From contig NZ_JAQFWP010000007.1 in NCBI RefSeq assembly GCF_027706745.1, positions 62,001 through 126,000 on the forward strand: a DNA stretch of 64,000 nucleotides, given 5' to 3'. Positions within the stretch are counted from its first letter, which is position 1. The number at the start of each line of letters is the position of its first letter. Shown here piece after piece: positions 1 to 8,566 of this stretch. The notes beneath the pieces are model-generated. The model was not told the origin of the DNA and made no database searches. It saw only the letters and a list, made by a program, of their open reading frames with translations. The stretch comes from Nocardiopsis suaedae (GTDB lineage: Bacteria; Actinomycetota; Actinomycetes; Streptosporangiales; Streptosporangiaceae). Position numbers and translations under genes: made by a program.

Positions 1-45
1 GGCCGGGGGGTGGGTCTCGTGCATGGGGGAATCATGCCGCCTCGT

Positions 46-103
46 TGATCTCGACGAAAGTGTTGCCAAATCCGCCGGAATGACAGCACTTTTGTCGAGA
101 TCA
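46..103. repeat. Long imperfect palindrome (hairpin)
   Basis: Arms TGATCTCGACGAAAGTG (46-62) and its reverse complement at 87-103 differ at one position and enclose a 24-nt loop. It lies downstream of the TetR gene that ends at 155 on the minus strand. Its AT content is high for this genome. It could be a terminator for that gene, a protein-binding site, or a short interspersed palindromic repeat; the sequence alone does not decide. Apart from this palindrome, nothing was seen in positions 1-154. Confidence 0.6.
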
Positions 104-154
104 TCGACGAGGGGGCGCCCACTCGGCGTGACGTCGCTGAACTCCAGACAGGAC

Positions 155-769
155 CTAAGGGGCGGGCTGTCCGTCGAGGACACGGTCCACGTGGTATTCG
201 GCGACGGCGCGGGCGCGGTCGGGGGTGAGGCGCCCGGTGAGGACGTCGGTGCCGAGCCCGTGGGTGAGCGCCAGCAGGCGGGTGGCCTCCAGCGCCGGAT
301 CGCGGTCGGCGGGGAGGGAGCCGTCCGTGCGGGCCTCCTCCAGCAGGTCGGCCAGTTGGCGCTCAAGGCGCTCCGGGCCGGAGACGAAGGGCTGCTCGGC
401 GAGCGCGGGGTCGGTCATGGCGAGGACGGCGAAGGAGGTCCACAGCAGATGGAACACGCGGCTCTCCTCGTCGTCGGGGACCGCCTCGGCGACGAAGGCG
501 TGCAGGCGCGCGCGGGCCGGGGCGGGGGAGGGGAGGGCGGCGAGGCGCTCGTTCCACCGCCGGTGGCTGTGCTCCTCGAGGTGGAGCAGTGCGGCGTGCA
601 TGAGGCCGCCCTTGGTCGCGAAGTAGTACTGCACCAGGCGGAGCGACACCCCGGCCTCGGCGGCCACCGACCGCATGGTGACCGCGTGCAGCCCGTCGCG
701 CGCGGCGGTGCGGACCAGCGCGTCGCAGATACCGGCGCGCCGCTGGCGGTGGTCGACGGTTCTGGGCAC
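155..769 (-). CDS. TetR/AcrR family transcriptional regulator
   Basis: A 204-residue DNA-binding repressor of the usual TetR length. The N-terminal helix-turn-helix lies at about residues 12-55, with the recognition stretch VSLRLVQYYFATKGGL matching the family pattern that ends in a tyrosine/phenylalanine-rich helix. The rest is the variable ligand-binding domain, so the inducer cannot be read. Translation starts at ATG 769. A perfect 12-bp-arm palindrome 52 bp upstream of the start is very probably its operator, which implies autoregulation and possibly control of the divergent DUF1992 gene. Confidence 0.9.
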   Translation of the reverse strand: MPRTVDHRQRRAGICDALVRTAARDGLHAVTMRSVAAEAGVSLRLVQYYFATKGGLMHAALLHLEEHSHRRWNERLAALPSPAPARARLHAFVAEAVPDDEESRVFHLLWTSFAVLAMTDPALAEQPFVSGPERLERQLADLLEEARTDGSLPADRDPALEATRLLALTHGLGTDVLTGRLTPDRARAVAEYHVDRVLDGQPAP

Positions 770-820
770 GGGGGTGCGCTCCTTCCAGGGGGTCTTCGAG
801 GGCGGTGCCGGGGTGGCGCA

Positions 821-848
821 CCTTCATGATACAGACGTATCATGAAGG
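821..848. promoter_or_regulatory. Perfect palindromic operator between tetR and DUF1992 genes
   Basis: CCTTCATGATAC (821-832), spacer AGAC, then the exact reverse complement (837-848). Twelve-bp perfect arms with a 4-bp spacer are typical of TetR-family operators. It sits between the divergent TetR gene (start 769) and the DUF1992 gene (start 908), so one bound dimer could control both. Assignment to this TetR protein is inference from position. Confidence 0.8.
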
Positions 849-907
849 TCGGTCGGGTACGGAGCGGACGCCCGGCCCCGGCGGAGCACGGAGTTGGGGG
901 AGCGGCC

Positions 908-1438
908 ATGACCGAGCGCAAGCCCTCGGGGGTGGAGTGGGAGTCCTGGGCGGACCAGCAGGTCCGCGAGGCCATGGAGCGCGGGGAGTTCGACGGCCTG
1001 CCGGGGGCGGGCAAGCCGATCCCGGACATCGACCGCCCGCGCGACGACCTGTGGTGGGTGCGGCGCAAGACCGAGCAGGAGGGCGTGGCGCCGCTGCCCC
1101 CGGCGCTGCGCGTCCGCAAGGAGGCCGAAGAGGCCCGGGCCGCGGCCGTGGGGGCCCGCACCGAGGACCAGGCGCGCAGGATCATCGCCGAGATCAACGA
1201 GCAGATCGTGCGCACGGTCAAGTTCCACACCGGCGGGCCGCCGCTGAACATGATGCCCTTCGACGTCGAAGAGGTCGTGGCCGAATGGAGGGAGCGGAGG
1301 GCCGCCGACCTGCGCAAGGCGGAAGAGGGACGCGCCGAACGCGCGCGAGAGGCACAGAGGGCGGCGGATGAGAGGCGCAGGCGCCGTTGGTGGCACATCT
1401 TCGGCCGAGGAGCGGCGGGGCGGCGGGCAGATCAGTAA
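908..1438 (+). CDS. DUF1992 (DnaJ-homolog subfamily C member 28-like) protein
   Basis: A 176-residue protein. The DUF1992 core fills the N-terminal two thirds: an aspartate/glutamate-rich helix, then the loop GEFDGLPGAGKPIPD, which is the family signature, then the WWVRRK segment. The C-terminal third is a charged, arginine/alanine-rich helix with no known domain. The biochemical role of the family is unknown. I start it at ATG 908 because homology begins there; an upstream in-frame ATG at 842 lies inside the palindromic operator. The stop is only 50 bp before the first CRISPR repeat, and both run in the same direction. Confidence 0.85.
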   Translation: MTERKPSGVEWESWADQQVREAMERGEFDGLPGAGKPIPDIDRPRDDLWWVRRKTEQEGVAPLPPALRVRKEAEEARAAAVGARTEDQARRIIAEINEQIVRTVKFHTGGPPLNMMPFDVEEVVAEWRERRAADLRKAEEGRAERAREAQRAADERRRRRWWHIFGRGAAGRRADQ

Positions 1439-1488
1439 AGTGGTTCAAAACAAGAGGTTGCTTGGCGAATAGCTGCAGGTCAGAAAGA
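1439..1488 (+). promoter_or_regulatory. Probable CRISPR leader
   Basis: Fifty bp between the DUF1992 stop and the first repeat, visibly A/T-richer than the surroundings (for example TTCAAAACAAGAGG). Repeats at the other end of the array are degenerate, which marks this side as leader-proximal. The leader may extend back into the DUF1992 coding sequence, or array transcription may read through from that gene. Confidence 0.6.
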
Positions 1489-3348
1489 GTGCTCCCCGCG
1501 CACGCGGGGATGGTCCCGGCGAGCAGGAAACGCAGCAACAGGCCCGCCGGTGCTCCCCGCGCACGCGGGGATGGTCCCAGGTTCCCGGGCAGGGAGGTGG
1601 GCGCGTCGGCGTGCTCCCCGCGCACGCGGGGATGGTCCCCGGCAGGTCGGGCTGCAGGGCCAGAACGGCGGGTGCTCCCCGCGCACGCGGGGATGGTCCC
1701 TGGGGGGCGTACTCCTCAAACCATGAGTACATGTGCTCCCCGCGCACGCGGGGATGGTCCCTCCTCGATGCTGTAGGCAAGGCCCGGTTGGTAGTGCTCC
1801 CCGCGCACGCGGGGATGGTCCCGCGGTGACCCCGCCGGCCGCCCGGGATCTGATGTGCTCCCCGCGCACGCGGGGATGGTCCCCCCCCCGAGCCATTTCG
1901 GGCGGTTGTACTCGACGTGCTCCCCGCGCACGCGGGGATGGTCCGCCTGAGTCCCCGCGTTCTTCAGGTAGAACCGGGTGCTCCCCGCGCACGCGGGGAT
2001 GGTCCCGCCACCATCGCGATCAGCTCGGATGAGCGCACGTGCTCCCCGCGCACGCGGGGATGGTCCCCTCGCCGACGAACCCGCCGACGCCGCCCCCGCG
2101 TGCTCCCCGCGCACGCGGGGATGGTCCCGTCACCGGATCTCCTTCGTTCGGGTCTTGCGCGTGCTCCCCGCGCACGCGGGGATGGTCCCGAGTGGAGCGC
2201 GTTCCTGGACGCCGTGCGCGAGTGCTCCCCGCGCACGCGGGGATGGTCCCGCCGGCCACCCGCGGGCCTCGTAGTAGTTCGCGTGCTCCCCGCGCACGCG
2301 GGGATGGTCCCTCAACCCCCGCAGCACCGCCGATGCTGTCAACGTGCTCCCCGCGCACGCGGGGATGGTCCCGCCGGTTTCCTGGACGCTCTGGCCACGA
2401 ACTCGTGCTCCCCGCGCACGCGGGGATGGTCCCGTGTGCTCCAGGGCGGCGTGTCCGCCGGTGCCGTGCTCCCCGCGCACGCGGGGATGGTCCCGGTTCG
2501 GGTGGCGGCGGGCGCGGCCGCCCGCCGTGCTCCCCGCGCACGCGGGGATGGTCCCGTGCCCGCCGCCGTCATGGAGATGGACCAGGAGTGCTCCCCGCGC
2601 ACGCGGGGATGGTCCCTACACGGTGACCAGCGCCGTGGCGGAGGCGGTGTGCTCCCCGCGCACGCGGGGATGGTCCCGCGTCCCAAATGGCGGCGCCCAG
2701 GTCCACGAAGTGCTCCCCGCGCACGCGGGGATGGTCCCCAGGCCTCGATCATCGACGGGCTGGAGGTGTCGTGCTCCCCGCGCACGCGGGGATGGTCCCT
2801 GCAGCAGCACGCGCGGCAGCACCAGGTGGGTGTGCTCCCCGCGCACGCGGGGATGGTCCCCGTTGTGGCAGATCGCCGCGACCGAATCGGCGGTGCTCCC
2901 CGCGCACGCGGGGATGGTCCCGTGGGCGAGGTCGAGCGCAAAATGCGCTTGCTGTGCTCCCCGCGCACGCGGGGATGGTCCCGCCACCCGGCTCCTGAAG
3001 GAGCAGGGCGGGCAGTGCTCCCCGCGCACGCGGGGATGGTCCCGGCTTCGACCGCGGCGACCCCGGGGGAGTAGGGTGCTCCCCGCGCACGCGGGGATGG
3101 TCCCTGGAGGGCTCACTACTCCTCATCCACCCCGGCGTGCTCCCCGCGCACGCGGGGATGGTCCCAGGAAGGTGTCGATGGCGTCGACGTCGCCCTGGTG
3201 CTCCCCGCGCACGCGGGGATGGTCCCGAGGCCGACGAGCGCCTGGCGGCCGCCCGCGAGTGCTCCCCGCGCACGCGGGGATGGTCGCGAGGTCCTCAAGC
3301 CCGCCGCCGAGTCCCTGCCGTGCTCCCCGCGCACGCGGGGGTGTGGGC
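1489..3348 (+). CRISPR. Type I-E CRISPR array, 31 repeats / 30 spacers
   Basis: The 29-nt repeat begins GTGCTCCCCGC and ends CGGGGATGGTCCC. Its inner CCCCGC/GCGGGG arms form a hairpin, leaving an ATGGTCCC 5' handle after cleavage. Repeats recur every 61 bp (32-nt spacers) from 1489; one spacer (1884-1916) is 33 nt. Repeat 8 (1917) ends in G instead of C, repeat 30 (3259) has a changed end, and repeat 31 (3320) is degenerate after the hairpin, placing the old end at 3348. Repeat form and spacing match subtype I-E (Cascade with Cas6e processing). I noticed no duplicated spacers. No cas gene is in the window, so interference must rely on a locus elsewhere, or the array is orphaned. Confidence 0.97.
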
Positions 3349-3360
3349 CCTACGCGGGTC

Positions 3361-4149
3361 TCAGGCCGTTTCTTCTGGCAGGACGGCCCCTACTCCCGAG
3401 GTGCGTTCCTTCAGCAGCGCTCTCGGGGGCAGGCCCGACATTCTCCGTACCTCCCGGCTCAGGTGGGCCTGGTCGGCGTAGCCCGCTTCTACCGCCAGCT
3501 CGGCCAAGCGTCGCCCCGGGCCCCCGTCGGCCAGGGTCAGGAACCGTTGGAGGCGCATCACCCGCTGTAGTTCCCTCGGGTCCAGGCCCGTCGCCTCCAA
3601 CACCAGCCGCCGCAGGTGCCGCTCGGAGACCCCCGCCGCCTCGGCGCAGCCGCCCACCGACGCCGCCGGGGTGCCCAGCGCGCGCAGGGCCGCGCGGACG
3701 CGGGCGTCGGAGTGTCGGCGCGGCCGCAGCTCCGGCGGGTCGCCGTTCCAGACCTGTTCGGCCAGGAGCCGCGCCTCTCCTGCGGGCAGGACGTTCTCCG
3801 AGGGCGCATCCGCGTCCCGCAGCGCGTCGGCGGGCCACCCGAGTACCGGGCCGATGGCCGACGGGCGCAGGCGCAGCCCGCGCACCGCCGATCCCGGGGA
3901 CAGCCGGGCCAGGGCCGCCTGTGCCGCTGGGCCGACCAGGCGGGCCTCTCCGCCTGAGGTGACCACCACGTCGGCGCAGGCGTCGGGAAGCACCCGCTGG
4001 ACGTACCCGCCCCCGCCCTCGTGCGCGATCCGCTGCTCCCACGCGCACGAGACGCCCGGGACCGGGGGACCGGCGGGCCGGAACTCGCGGTAGGACGACC
4101 GGCCGCCGACGGGCGCGGACCCGCATCCGCGCTTGTCCGTTTCGTTCAA
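3361..4149 (-). CDS. AraC family transcriptional regulator
   Basis: A 262-residue regulator. The C-terminal AraC/XylS double helix-turn-helix is at about 160-250 (AEAAGVSERHLRRLVLEATG, then ELAVEAGYADQAHLSREVRR), including the conserved GYADQAHLSR second recognition helix. The N-terminal part resembles the small sensing domain of DUF6597-type AraC proteins. The only suitable start is TTG at 4149 with a GGGGTGG ribosome site upstream. It is divergent from the VOC gene at 4185 with 35 bp between start codons, so it probably controls that gene. Its stop lies 12 bp from the decayed end of the CRISPR array. Confidence 0.9.
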   Translation of the reverse strand: MNETDKRGCGSAPVGGRSSYREFRPAGPPVPGVSCAWEQRIAHEGGGGYVQRVLPDACADVVVTSGGEARLVGPAAQAALARLSPGSAVRGLRLRPSAIGPVLGWPADALRDADAPSENVLPAGEARLLAEQVWNGDPPELRPRRHSDARVRAALRALGTPAASVGGCAEAAGVSERHLRRLVLEATGLDPRELQRVMRLQRFLTLADGGPGRRLAELAVEAGYADQAHLSREVRRMSGLPPRALLKERTSGVGAVLPEETA

Positions 4150-4184
4150 GACCGGCCACCCCCCACACCGCCATCATCAGGGGC

Positions 4185-4625
4185 ATGAACCAGTCCGTCC
4201 ACTTCATCACCCTGTCCACGCTCGACCTGAACGCCGCCCGGGACTTCTACGTCTCCGGGCTCGGCTGGACCCCGCTCATGGACGTGCCGGGGGAGATCGT
4301 CTTCTTCCAGATCGCCCCCGGCACGGTGCTCGGCCTCTTCGAGGCGGGCAGGTTCGCCGCCGACATGGAGGGTGGGCCCGAGGACGCCCGCCTGGGAGGG
4401 GTGACCCTCGCGCACAACGTCGCCTCCCCGCAGGAGGTCGACGCCGTCGTCGACCAGGCCCTGAAGGCGGGCGCCCGCCTCGTCAAGAGCCCGGCGAGGG
4501 CCGACTTCGGCGGCTACCACGGGCACATCGCCGACCCCAACGGGGTGGTGTGGGAGGTCTGCCACAACCCCGGCTGGAGCGTGGACGAGGACGGGACCGT
4601 GCGTCTGGGCCCCGTCGAGGGGTGA
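4185..4625 (+). CDS. VOC (glyoxalase/bleomycin-resistance fold) family protein
   Basis: A 146-residue protein with two beta-alpha-beta-beta-beta modules of the vicinal-oxygen-chelate fold: VHFITLSTLDLNAARDFYV at the N terminus and GYHGHIADPNGVVWEVCHNP at the C terminus, the latter carrying the usual DPNG turn and metal-site glutamate. Members include glyoxalases, dioxygenases and resistance proteins; the substrate cannot be assigned. The closely divergent AraC gene suggests a regulated response pair. A hairpin follows the stop directly. Confidence 0.88.
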   Translation: MNQSVHFITLSTLDLNAARDFYVSGLGWTPLMDVPGEIVFFQIAPGTVLGLFEAGRFAADMEGGPEDARLGGVTLAHNVASPQEVDAVVDQALKAGARLVKSPARADFGGYHGHIADPNGVVWEVCHNPGWSVDEDGTVRLGPVEG

Positions 4626-4626
4626 C

Positions 4627-4645
4627 GCCCCTCCGGGGGAGGGGC
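4627..4645. terminator. Bidirectional hairpin between convergent genes
   Basis: GCCCCTCC, loop GGG, GGAGGGGC: a perfect 8-bp stem between the VOC stop (4625) and the sulfotransferase stop (4648 on the minus strand). No T-run follows, as is common in actinomycetes. Confidence 0.7.
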
Positions 4646-4647
4646 CC

Positions 4648-5352
4648 TCAGGAGGAGTAGGGCGCCTCCCCCTTGATCACGCTCCCGAAGCGCTTCTTGA
4701 CCTCCTGGGCCTCGTTGAGCCGGGGAAAGGGCTCGCCCTCGGGGACCGGCACGCCCAGGAAGTCGCACAATGGCTCCCAGCCCTGCGACACCTCGAACAC
4801 CAGCAGGTTCTCCGCGGGCACCGTCGCGCGCACGTGTTCCACGTGGCGTTCGAAGGCCGCGATGGCCGTCGCCTCGTCCGGGACCGCGTCGGCGTCGATG
4901 CCGAAGGCCCCGCGCCACATGGTGTTCAGCAGCGTCCGGCGCAGCTTCTGCAGGCGCTCCACGGCCTGCGCGGCCTCCGGGCCGAGCTCCTCGGGCGCCT
5001 CCTGCCCGGCGGCGTCGACCGTGGTGGCGGCCTGGAAGATGGTCTCGCGGGCGCTCGTGTACCAGCGCCGGGGGTCGCGGACGGTGAGCAGGATCCTGGC
5101 GTCCGGGTTGGCCCGGTACACCTCCTCCCAGTAGTAGCCCGTCGGCCAGTCGACCGCGGACGCGTACCCCTCGTAGAGGCGGTCCCAGGACGCCTCGCCC
5201 TCGCCGGGGGTGAGCGACCACAGCGCGCTCTGCTCGGGGCGGCTCATCACCTCGAACATGTGGTGGCAGGGCCCGAACCCGAGCCGTTCGAGCGCGGCCT
5301 TCATGGAGAGCGTTCCGGTGCGCGGGTACCCCGCGCCGATGACCTTGAGCAT
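4648..5352 (-). CDS. Sulfotransferase family protein
   Basis: A 234-residue cytosolic-type sulfotransferase-like protein. The 5'-phosphosulfate loop is at the N terminus (VIGAGYPRTGTLSMKAALER, residues 3-22), and the 3'-phosphate-binding segment follows in the middle (LLTVRDPRRWYTSARE). Such enzymes transfer sulfate from PAPS to a hydroxyl or amine; the acceptor is unknown. I start at ATG 5352, directly before the first beta strand, rather than at the 57-residue longer reading frame, whose extension is low-complexity and overlaps the next promoter. It is divergent from the homocysteine methyltransferase gene, a tentative link through sulfur metabolism. Confidence 0.85.
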   Translation of the reverse strand: MLKVIGAGYPRTGTLSMKAALERLGFGPCHHMFEVMSRPEQSALWSLTPGEGEASWDRLYEGYASAVDWPTGYYWEEVYRANPDARILLTVRDPRRWYTSARETIFQAATTVDAAGQEAPEELGPEAAQAVERLQKLRRTLLNTMWRGAFGIDADAVPDEATAIAAFERHVEHVRATVPAENLLVFEVSQGWEPLCDFLGVPVPEGEPFPRLNEAQEVKKRFGSVIKGEAPYSS

Positions 5353-5467
5353 GTGCACCGTCCTCGGCGAATCGCGCCTGCCGCCCATGGCCGGGCGCCC
5401 TGGGTCCGAGCGTCCCCCTGCCGGGAAAGGGCCCACAAGGGCCCCGGCCGGTTCTAGAGTGGCGGCC

Positions 5468-6361
5468 ATGGAGGCGCTGCTCAGAGGCCGGGACACCGTG
5501 GTGCTGGACGGCGGGCTGGCCACCCGCCTGGAGGAGTACGGCTGCGACCTGTCCGGCGGCCTGTGGTCGGCGCGGCTGCTGGCCGACGCCCCCGGCCTGG
5601 TGCGCCGCGTGCACCGCGACTTCTTCGACGCCGGCGCCGACGTCGCCGTCTCCGCGTCCTACCAGGCGAGTTTCACCGGCTTCGCCGAAAGGGGCATCGG
5701 CCGCGACGAGGCCGCCGCCCTCATGCTCCGCTCGGTGCGCCTGGCCGCGCAGGCGCGCGACGAGGCCGGAGGCGGCCTTGTGGCGGCCGGAATCGGCCCC
5801 TACGGTGCGGCGCTCGCCGACGGGGCGGAGTACACCGGGGACTACGCCCTGGACGCCGAGGCGCTCGCCGACTGGCACCGCGAGCGCTGGCACCTGCTGG
5901 CCGGATCCGGCGCCGACCTGCTCGCCTGCGAGACGGTGCCGTCCGTGGAGGAGGCCCACGCGCTGGCGGCGCTGATGGAGGAGAGCCCGGAGGTGCCCGT
6001 GTGGGTGTCCTTCTCCGGCCGCGACGACGCGCACATCAGCGACGGCACGCCCATCGCCGAATGCGCCGCGCTGTTCGGGGACCGGCCGCAAGTGGTCGCC
6101 GTCGGCGTCAACTGCACGCCGCCCCGGCACGTCGCCTCTCTGGTGGCCGCCGCCGTCGCGGCGTCGGGGCGGCCGGGTGTGGCCTACCCCAACTCGGGCG
6201 AGTCCTGGGACGCCCGGGCGCGCGCGTGGACCGGGACGGCCGACCCCGAGGAGTTCGCCTCCGGCGCGGACGGCTGGCGGGCGGCGGGGGCGCGCCTCAT
6301 CGGCGGCTGCTGCCGCACGGGCCCTGGCCACATCCGGCGGATCCGCGCTCATATCGGGTGA
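5468..6361 (+). CDS. mmuM: Homocysteine S-methyltransferase
   Basis: A 297-residue homocysteine S-methyltransferase, a zinc enzyme that moves a methyl group from S-methylmethionine or S-adenosylmethionine to homocysteine to give methionine. The barrel begins with VVLDGGLATRLEEYGCDL. The zinc cysteines are visible as GVNCTPP at about 218 and the GGCC pair near the C terminus. Length and motif spacing are normal. ATG 5468 is chosen because homology starts two residues later; longer in-frame extensions lie antisense to the sulfotransferase gene. Confidence 0.92.
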   Translation: MEALLRGRDTVVLDGGLATRLEEYGCDLSGGLWSARLLADAPGLVRRVHRDFFDAGADVAVSASYQASFTGFAERGIGRDEAAALMLRSVRLAAQARDEAGGGLVAAGIGPYGAALADGAEYTGDYALDAEALADWHRERWHLLAGSGADLLACETVPSVEEAHALAALMEESPEVPVWVSFSGRDDAHISDGTPIAECAALFGDRPQVVAVGVNCTPPRHVASLVAAAVAASGRPGVAYPNSGESWDARARAWTGTADPEEFASGADGWRAAGARLIGGCCRTGPGHIRRIRAHIG

Positions 6362-6478
6362 TGTCGCGGGCCCGAGACTGCTGTGCGGGCACCAAGAGCA
6401 CTAGGGTTCTGTACTCGACGCCTCCCGCGGCGGCGCGCCGCGGGCGGGCCGGCGGCGGAAAGGCGAATAGGGGAGCGC

Positions 6479-8566
6479 ATGACGGACGGACCCAGGAGAC
6501 TCGGCGGATTCACCCTGTACGGGGAGCTCGGGCGGGGCGGGTTCGGCACCGTGTACCTGGGGGTGGACGACGAGGGCCGCCAGGCGGCGGTGAAGGAGCT
6601 GCACCCCCACATGCTGGAGGACGCCCACGCCCGCGAGCTGTTCCGCCGCGAGCTGGACGCGGCCCGGGGCGTGCGCGGCTTCTGCACCGCGTCGGTGCTG
6701 GAGGCCGACGCCGACTCCGAGCGCCCCTGGATCGCCTCGGAGTACGTGGAGGGGCCCACACTGCTGGCCGAGGTGCGCGACAACGGGCCGCGGCACGGCG
6801 CCGACCTGGAGCGCCTGGCCGTGCACACCGCCACCGCGCTGGTGGCCATCCACGCGGCGGGGGTGGTGCACCGCGACTTCAAGCCGGACAACATCCTGCT
6901 GGCCGAGGACGGCCCCCGGGTGATCGACTTCGGCGTGGCGCGGCTGGCCGAGGCCGGGGCGGCCTCCACGGCCGCCGTGGGCACGGTCGGCTACATGGCG
7001 CCCGAGCAGCTCCAGGGGTCGCGGATCGACGACCGGGCCGACGTGTTCGCCTGGGGCGCCACCATGGTCTACGCCGGGAGCGGCGGGCAGGCCTTCCCCG
7101 GGCCGAACGTGGGCGCGCGCATGCTGCGGGTGATCAAGGGCCCACCCGAGACCGGTGCCCTGTCCGGGTACCTGCGCACGGTCGTGCTGCACTGCCTGGT
7201 GAAGGACCCGGCCGAGCGGCCCTCGGCCCGGGAGGTGCTGGACATGCTCACCGGCGCCGAGCAGGTGCCGCCCGCCCCCGACCCGGGGACCGCCGCGGCC
7301 GGGCCCACCGTGCGGGTGGCGCCGCCGCGCCGGGAGGCCGCGGCCGAGCTGGAGACGCAGGCCGTCCCCGCCGCCGGGGTGGCGCCGCCGCGCCCGCGTC
7401 CGGCGCCCGACCGGTGGTCGGATCCGACCGGGACCCCGTCGGGGGGCGGCGCGCCGGGCGGCCCCGACCCGCGGGCCCGCCTCGCCGCCGCCGAGCGGCA
7501 CCTGCTCACCGGGGACGGCGGGGCGGCCCAGGAGCCGCTGCAGCAGGCGATCGCCGGGTTCGACCAGGCGGGCGACGACGGGCGGGCCGACTACGCCCGC
7601 ATCCTGCTGGGCGACCTGCACAACGTGAACGGGCGGCACGAGGACGCCTGGCGGCTGCTGGAGTCCCTCCGGGAGCGGTTCGAGCGGGCGGGCAAGCGCG
7701 TGCACCTGGCGCGGTGCCTGCGCGGCATGGCGCTGCTGGACCACGGCCAGGTGTGGGACGGCCGCTCGGGCGGCGGGCTGGGGTCGCTGGTGGGCGGCCT
7801 GCTGTCGCGGCGCGGGGCCGACCCGTGGCGCGCGGAGGCCCGCCTGGAGCTGGCCGAGAGGTCGCTGCTGCTGTTCCACGAGCTCAACCACGGCAGGGAG
7901 AGCGCCCGCACGCGGCTGGTGCTGGGCCAGGTGCTCAGCGAGGTGGGGGAGGCCGACCGGGCGCTGGACGCCTTCTCCCAGGCGGTGAGCGGCTTCGAGG
8001 CGCTGGGCGACCGGTGGTGGGAGGCGCGGGCGCGCCGCATCACCGCCCAGACCCGGTTCCACGCGGTGATGGAGTCGCAGATGGCGGTGGGGGTGTACAC
8101 CGGGCCGCCGCGCGAGGGCAAGGAGCTGTCGCTGGTGCTGGACCACGCGCGGCGCGCGGTGCGGCTGTGCGGGAAGGCGGGGGACCAGCGGGGCCGTATC
8201 GCCGCGCAGGTCCTGCTGGCCCGCGTGGTGTGGGCGACCCTTGGGCACGAGGGGGCGCAGGCGCTCCAGGCGGCGGAGGTGCCGTCGTCGGCGACGCCCT
8301 CGTCGGGGCCGGGGTCCACCGCGCAGACGGCGTGGTACGAGCGGATGACCACCTCCGACGAGGTGGAGGCGCTGCTGGAGACCAGCGCGGCCGAGGCGCG
8401 GTCGCAGGGGCTGGAGGAGCTGGCGGCCCAGGCGCGGCTGTGGCAGGAGCGGCTCTTCCACGAGAGCCCGGGCGTGCACGTCCAGGGGTGGGAGCTGCAC
8501 AAGAAGCCGCAGGAGGTGCCCTTCGAGGAGAGCGGCCTGACCCGCGGGGACCGCTGCGCGGTGTAG
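6479..8566 (+). CDS. Serine/threonine protein kinase with TPR-like C-terminal half
   Basis: A 695-residue protein. Residues 10-260 form a Hanks-type kinase: glycine loop GRGGFGTVYLG, lysine in AAVKELHPH, catalytic HRDFKPDNILL, and DFGVA. Serine/threonine specificity is inferred from the PknB-like context. A proline-rich linker of about 100 residues follows, then about 350 residues of helical repeats (AERHLLTGDGG..., LELAERSLLLFHELNHGRESARTRL) that look like tetratricopeptide repeats. No transmembrane helix is seen, so it is probably cytosolic, unlike PknB with its PASTA ectodomain. The start at ATG 6479 follows a GGGGAG site. The stop abuts the convergent LysR gene. Confidence 0.92.
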   Translation: MTDGPRRLGGFTLYGELGRGGFGTVYLGVDDEGRQAAVKELHPHMLEDAHARELFRRELDAARGVRGFCTASVLEADADSERPWIASEYVEGPTLLAEVRDNGPRHGADLERLAVHTATALVAIHAAGVVHRDFKPDNILLAEDGPRVIDFGVARLAEAGAASTAAVGTVGYMAPEQLQGSRIDDRADVFAWGATMVYAGSGGQAFPGPNVGARMLRVIKGPPETGALSGYLRTVVLHCLVKDPAERPSAREVLDMLTGAEQVPPAPDPGTAAAGPTVRVAPPRREAAAELETQAVPAAGVAPPRPRPAPDRWSDPTGTPSGGGAPGGPDPRARLAAAERHLLTGDGGAAQEPLQQAIAGFDQAGDDGRADYARILLGDLHNVNGRHEDAWRLLESLRERFERAGKRVHLARCLRGMALLDHGQVWDGRSGGGLGSLVGGLLSRRGADPWRAEARLELAERSLLLFHELNHGRESARTRLVLGQVLSEVGEADRALDAFSQAVSGFEALGDRWWEARARRITAQTRFHAVMESQMAVGVYTGPPREGKELSLVLDHARRAVRLCGKAGDQRGRIAAQVLLARVVWATLGHEGAQALQAAEVPSSATPSSGPGSTAQTAWYERMTTSDEVEALLETSAAEARSQGLEELAAQARLWQERLFHESPGVHVQGWELHKKPQEVPFEESGLTRGDRCAV

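Noticed and set aside
1917-3074. Long open frames through the CRISPR array (up to 385 codons, both strands)
   Set aside because: They translate the 61-bp repeat unit into a periodic peptide (CSPRTRGWS, RARGDGP) and are artefacts of repeat length and GC content, not proteins.
4514-6352. 612-codon minus-strand frame over the VOC, sulfotransferase and homocysteine methyltransferase genes
   Set aside because: Contradicted by intact domains of the real genes; arginine/glycine/proline-rich translation without motifs.
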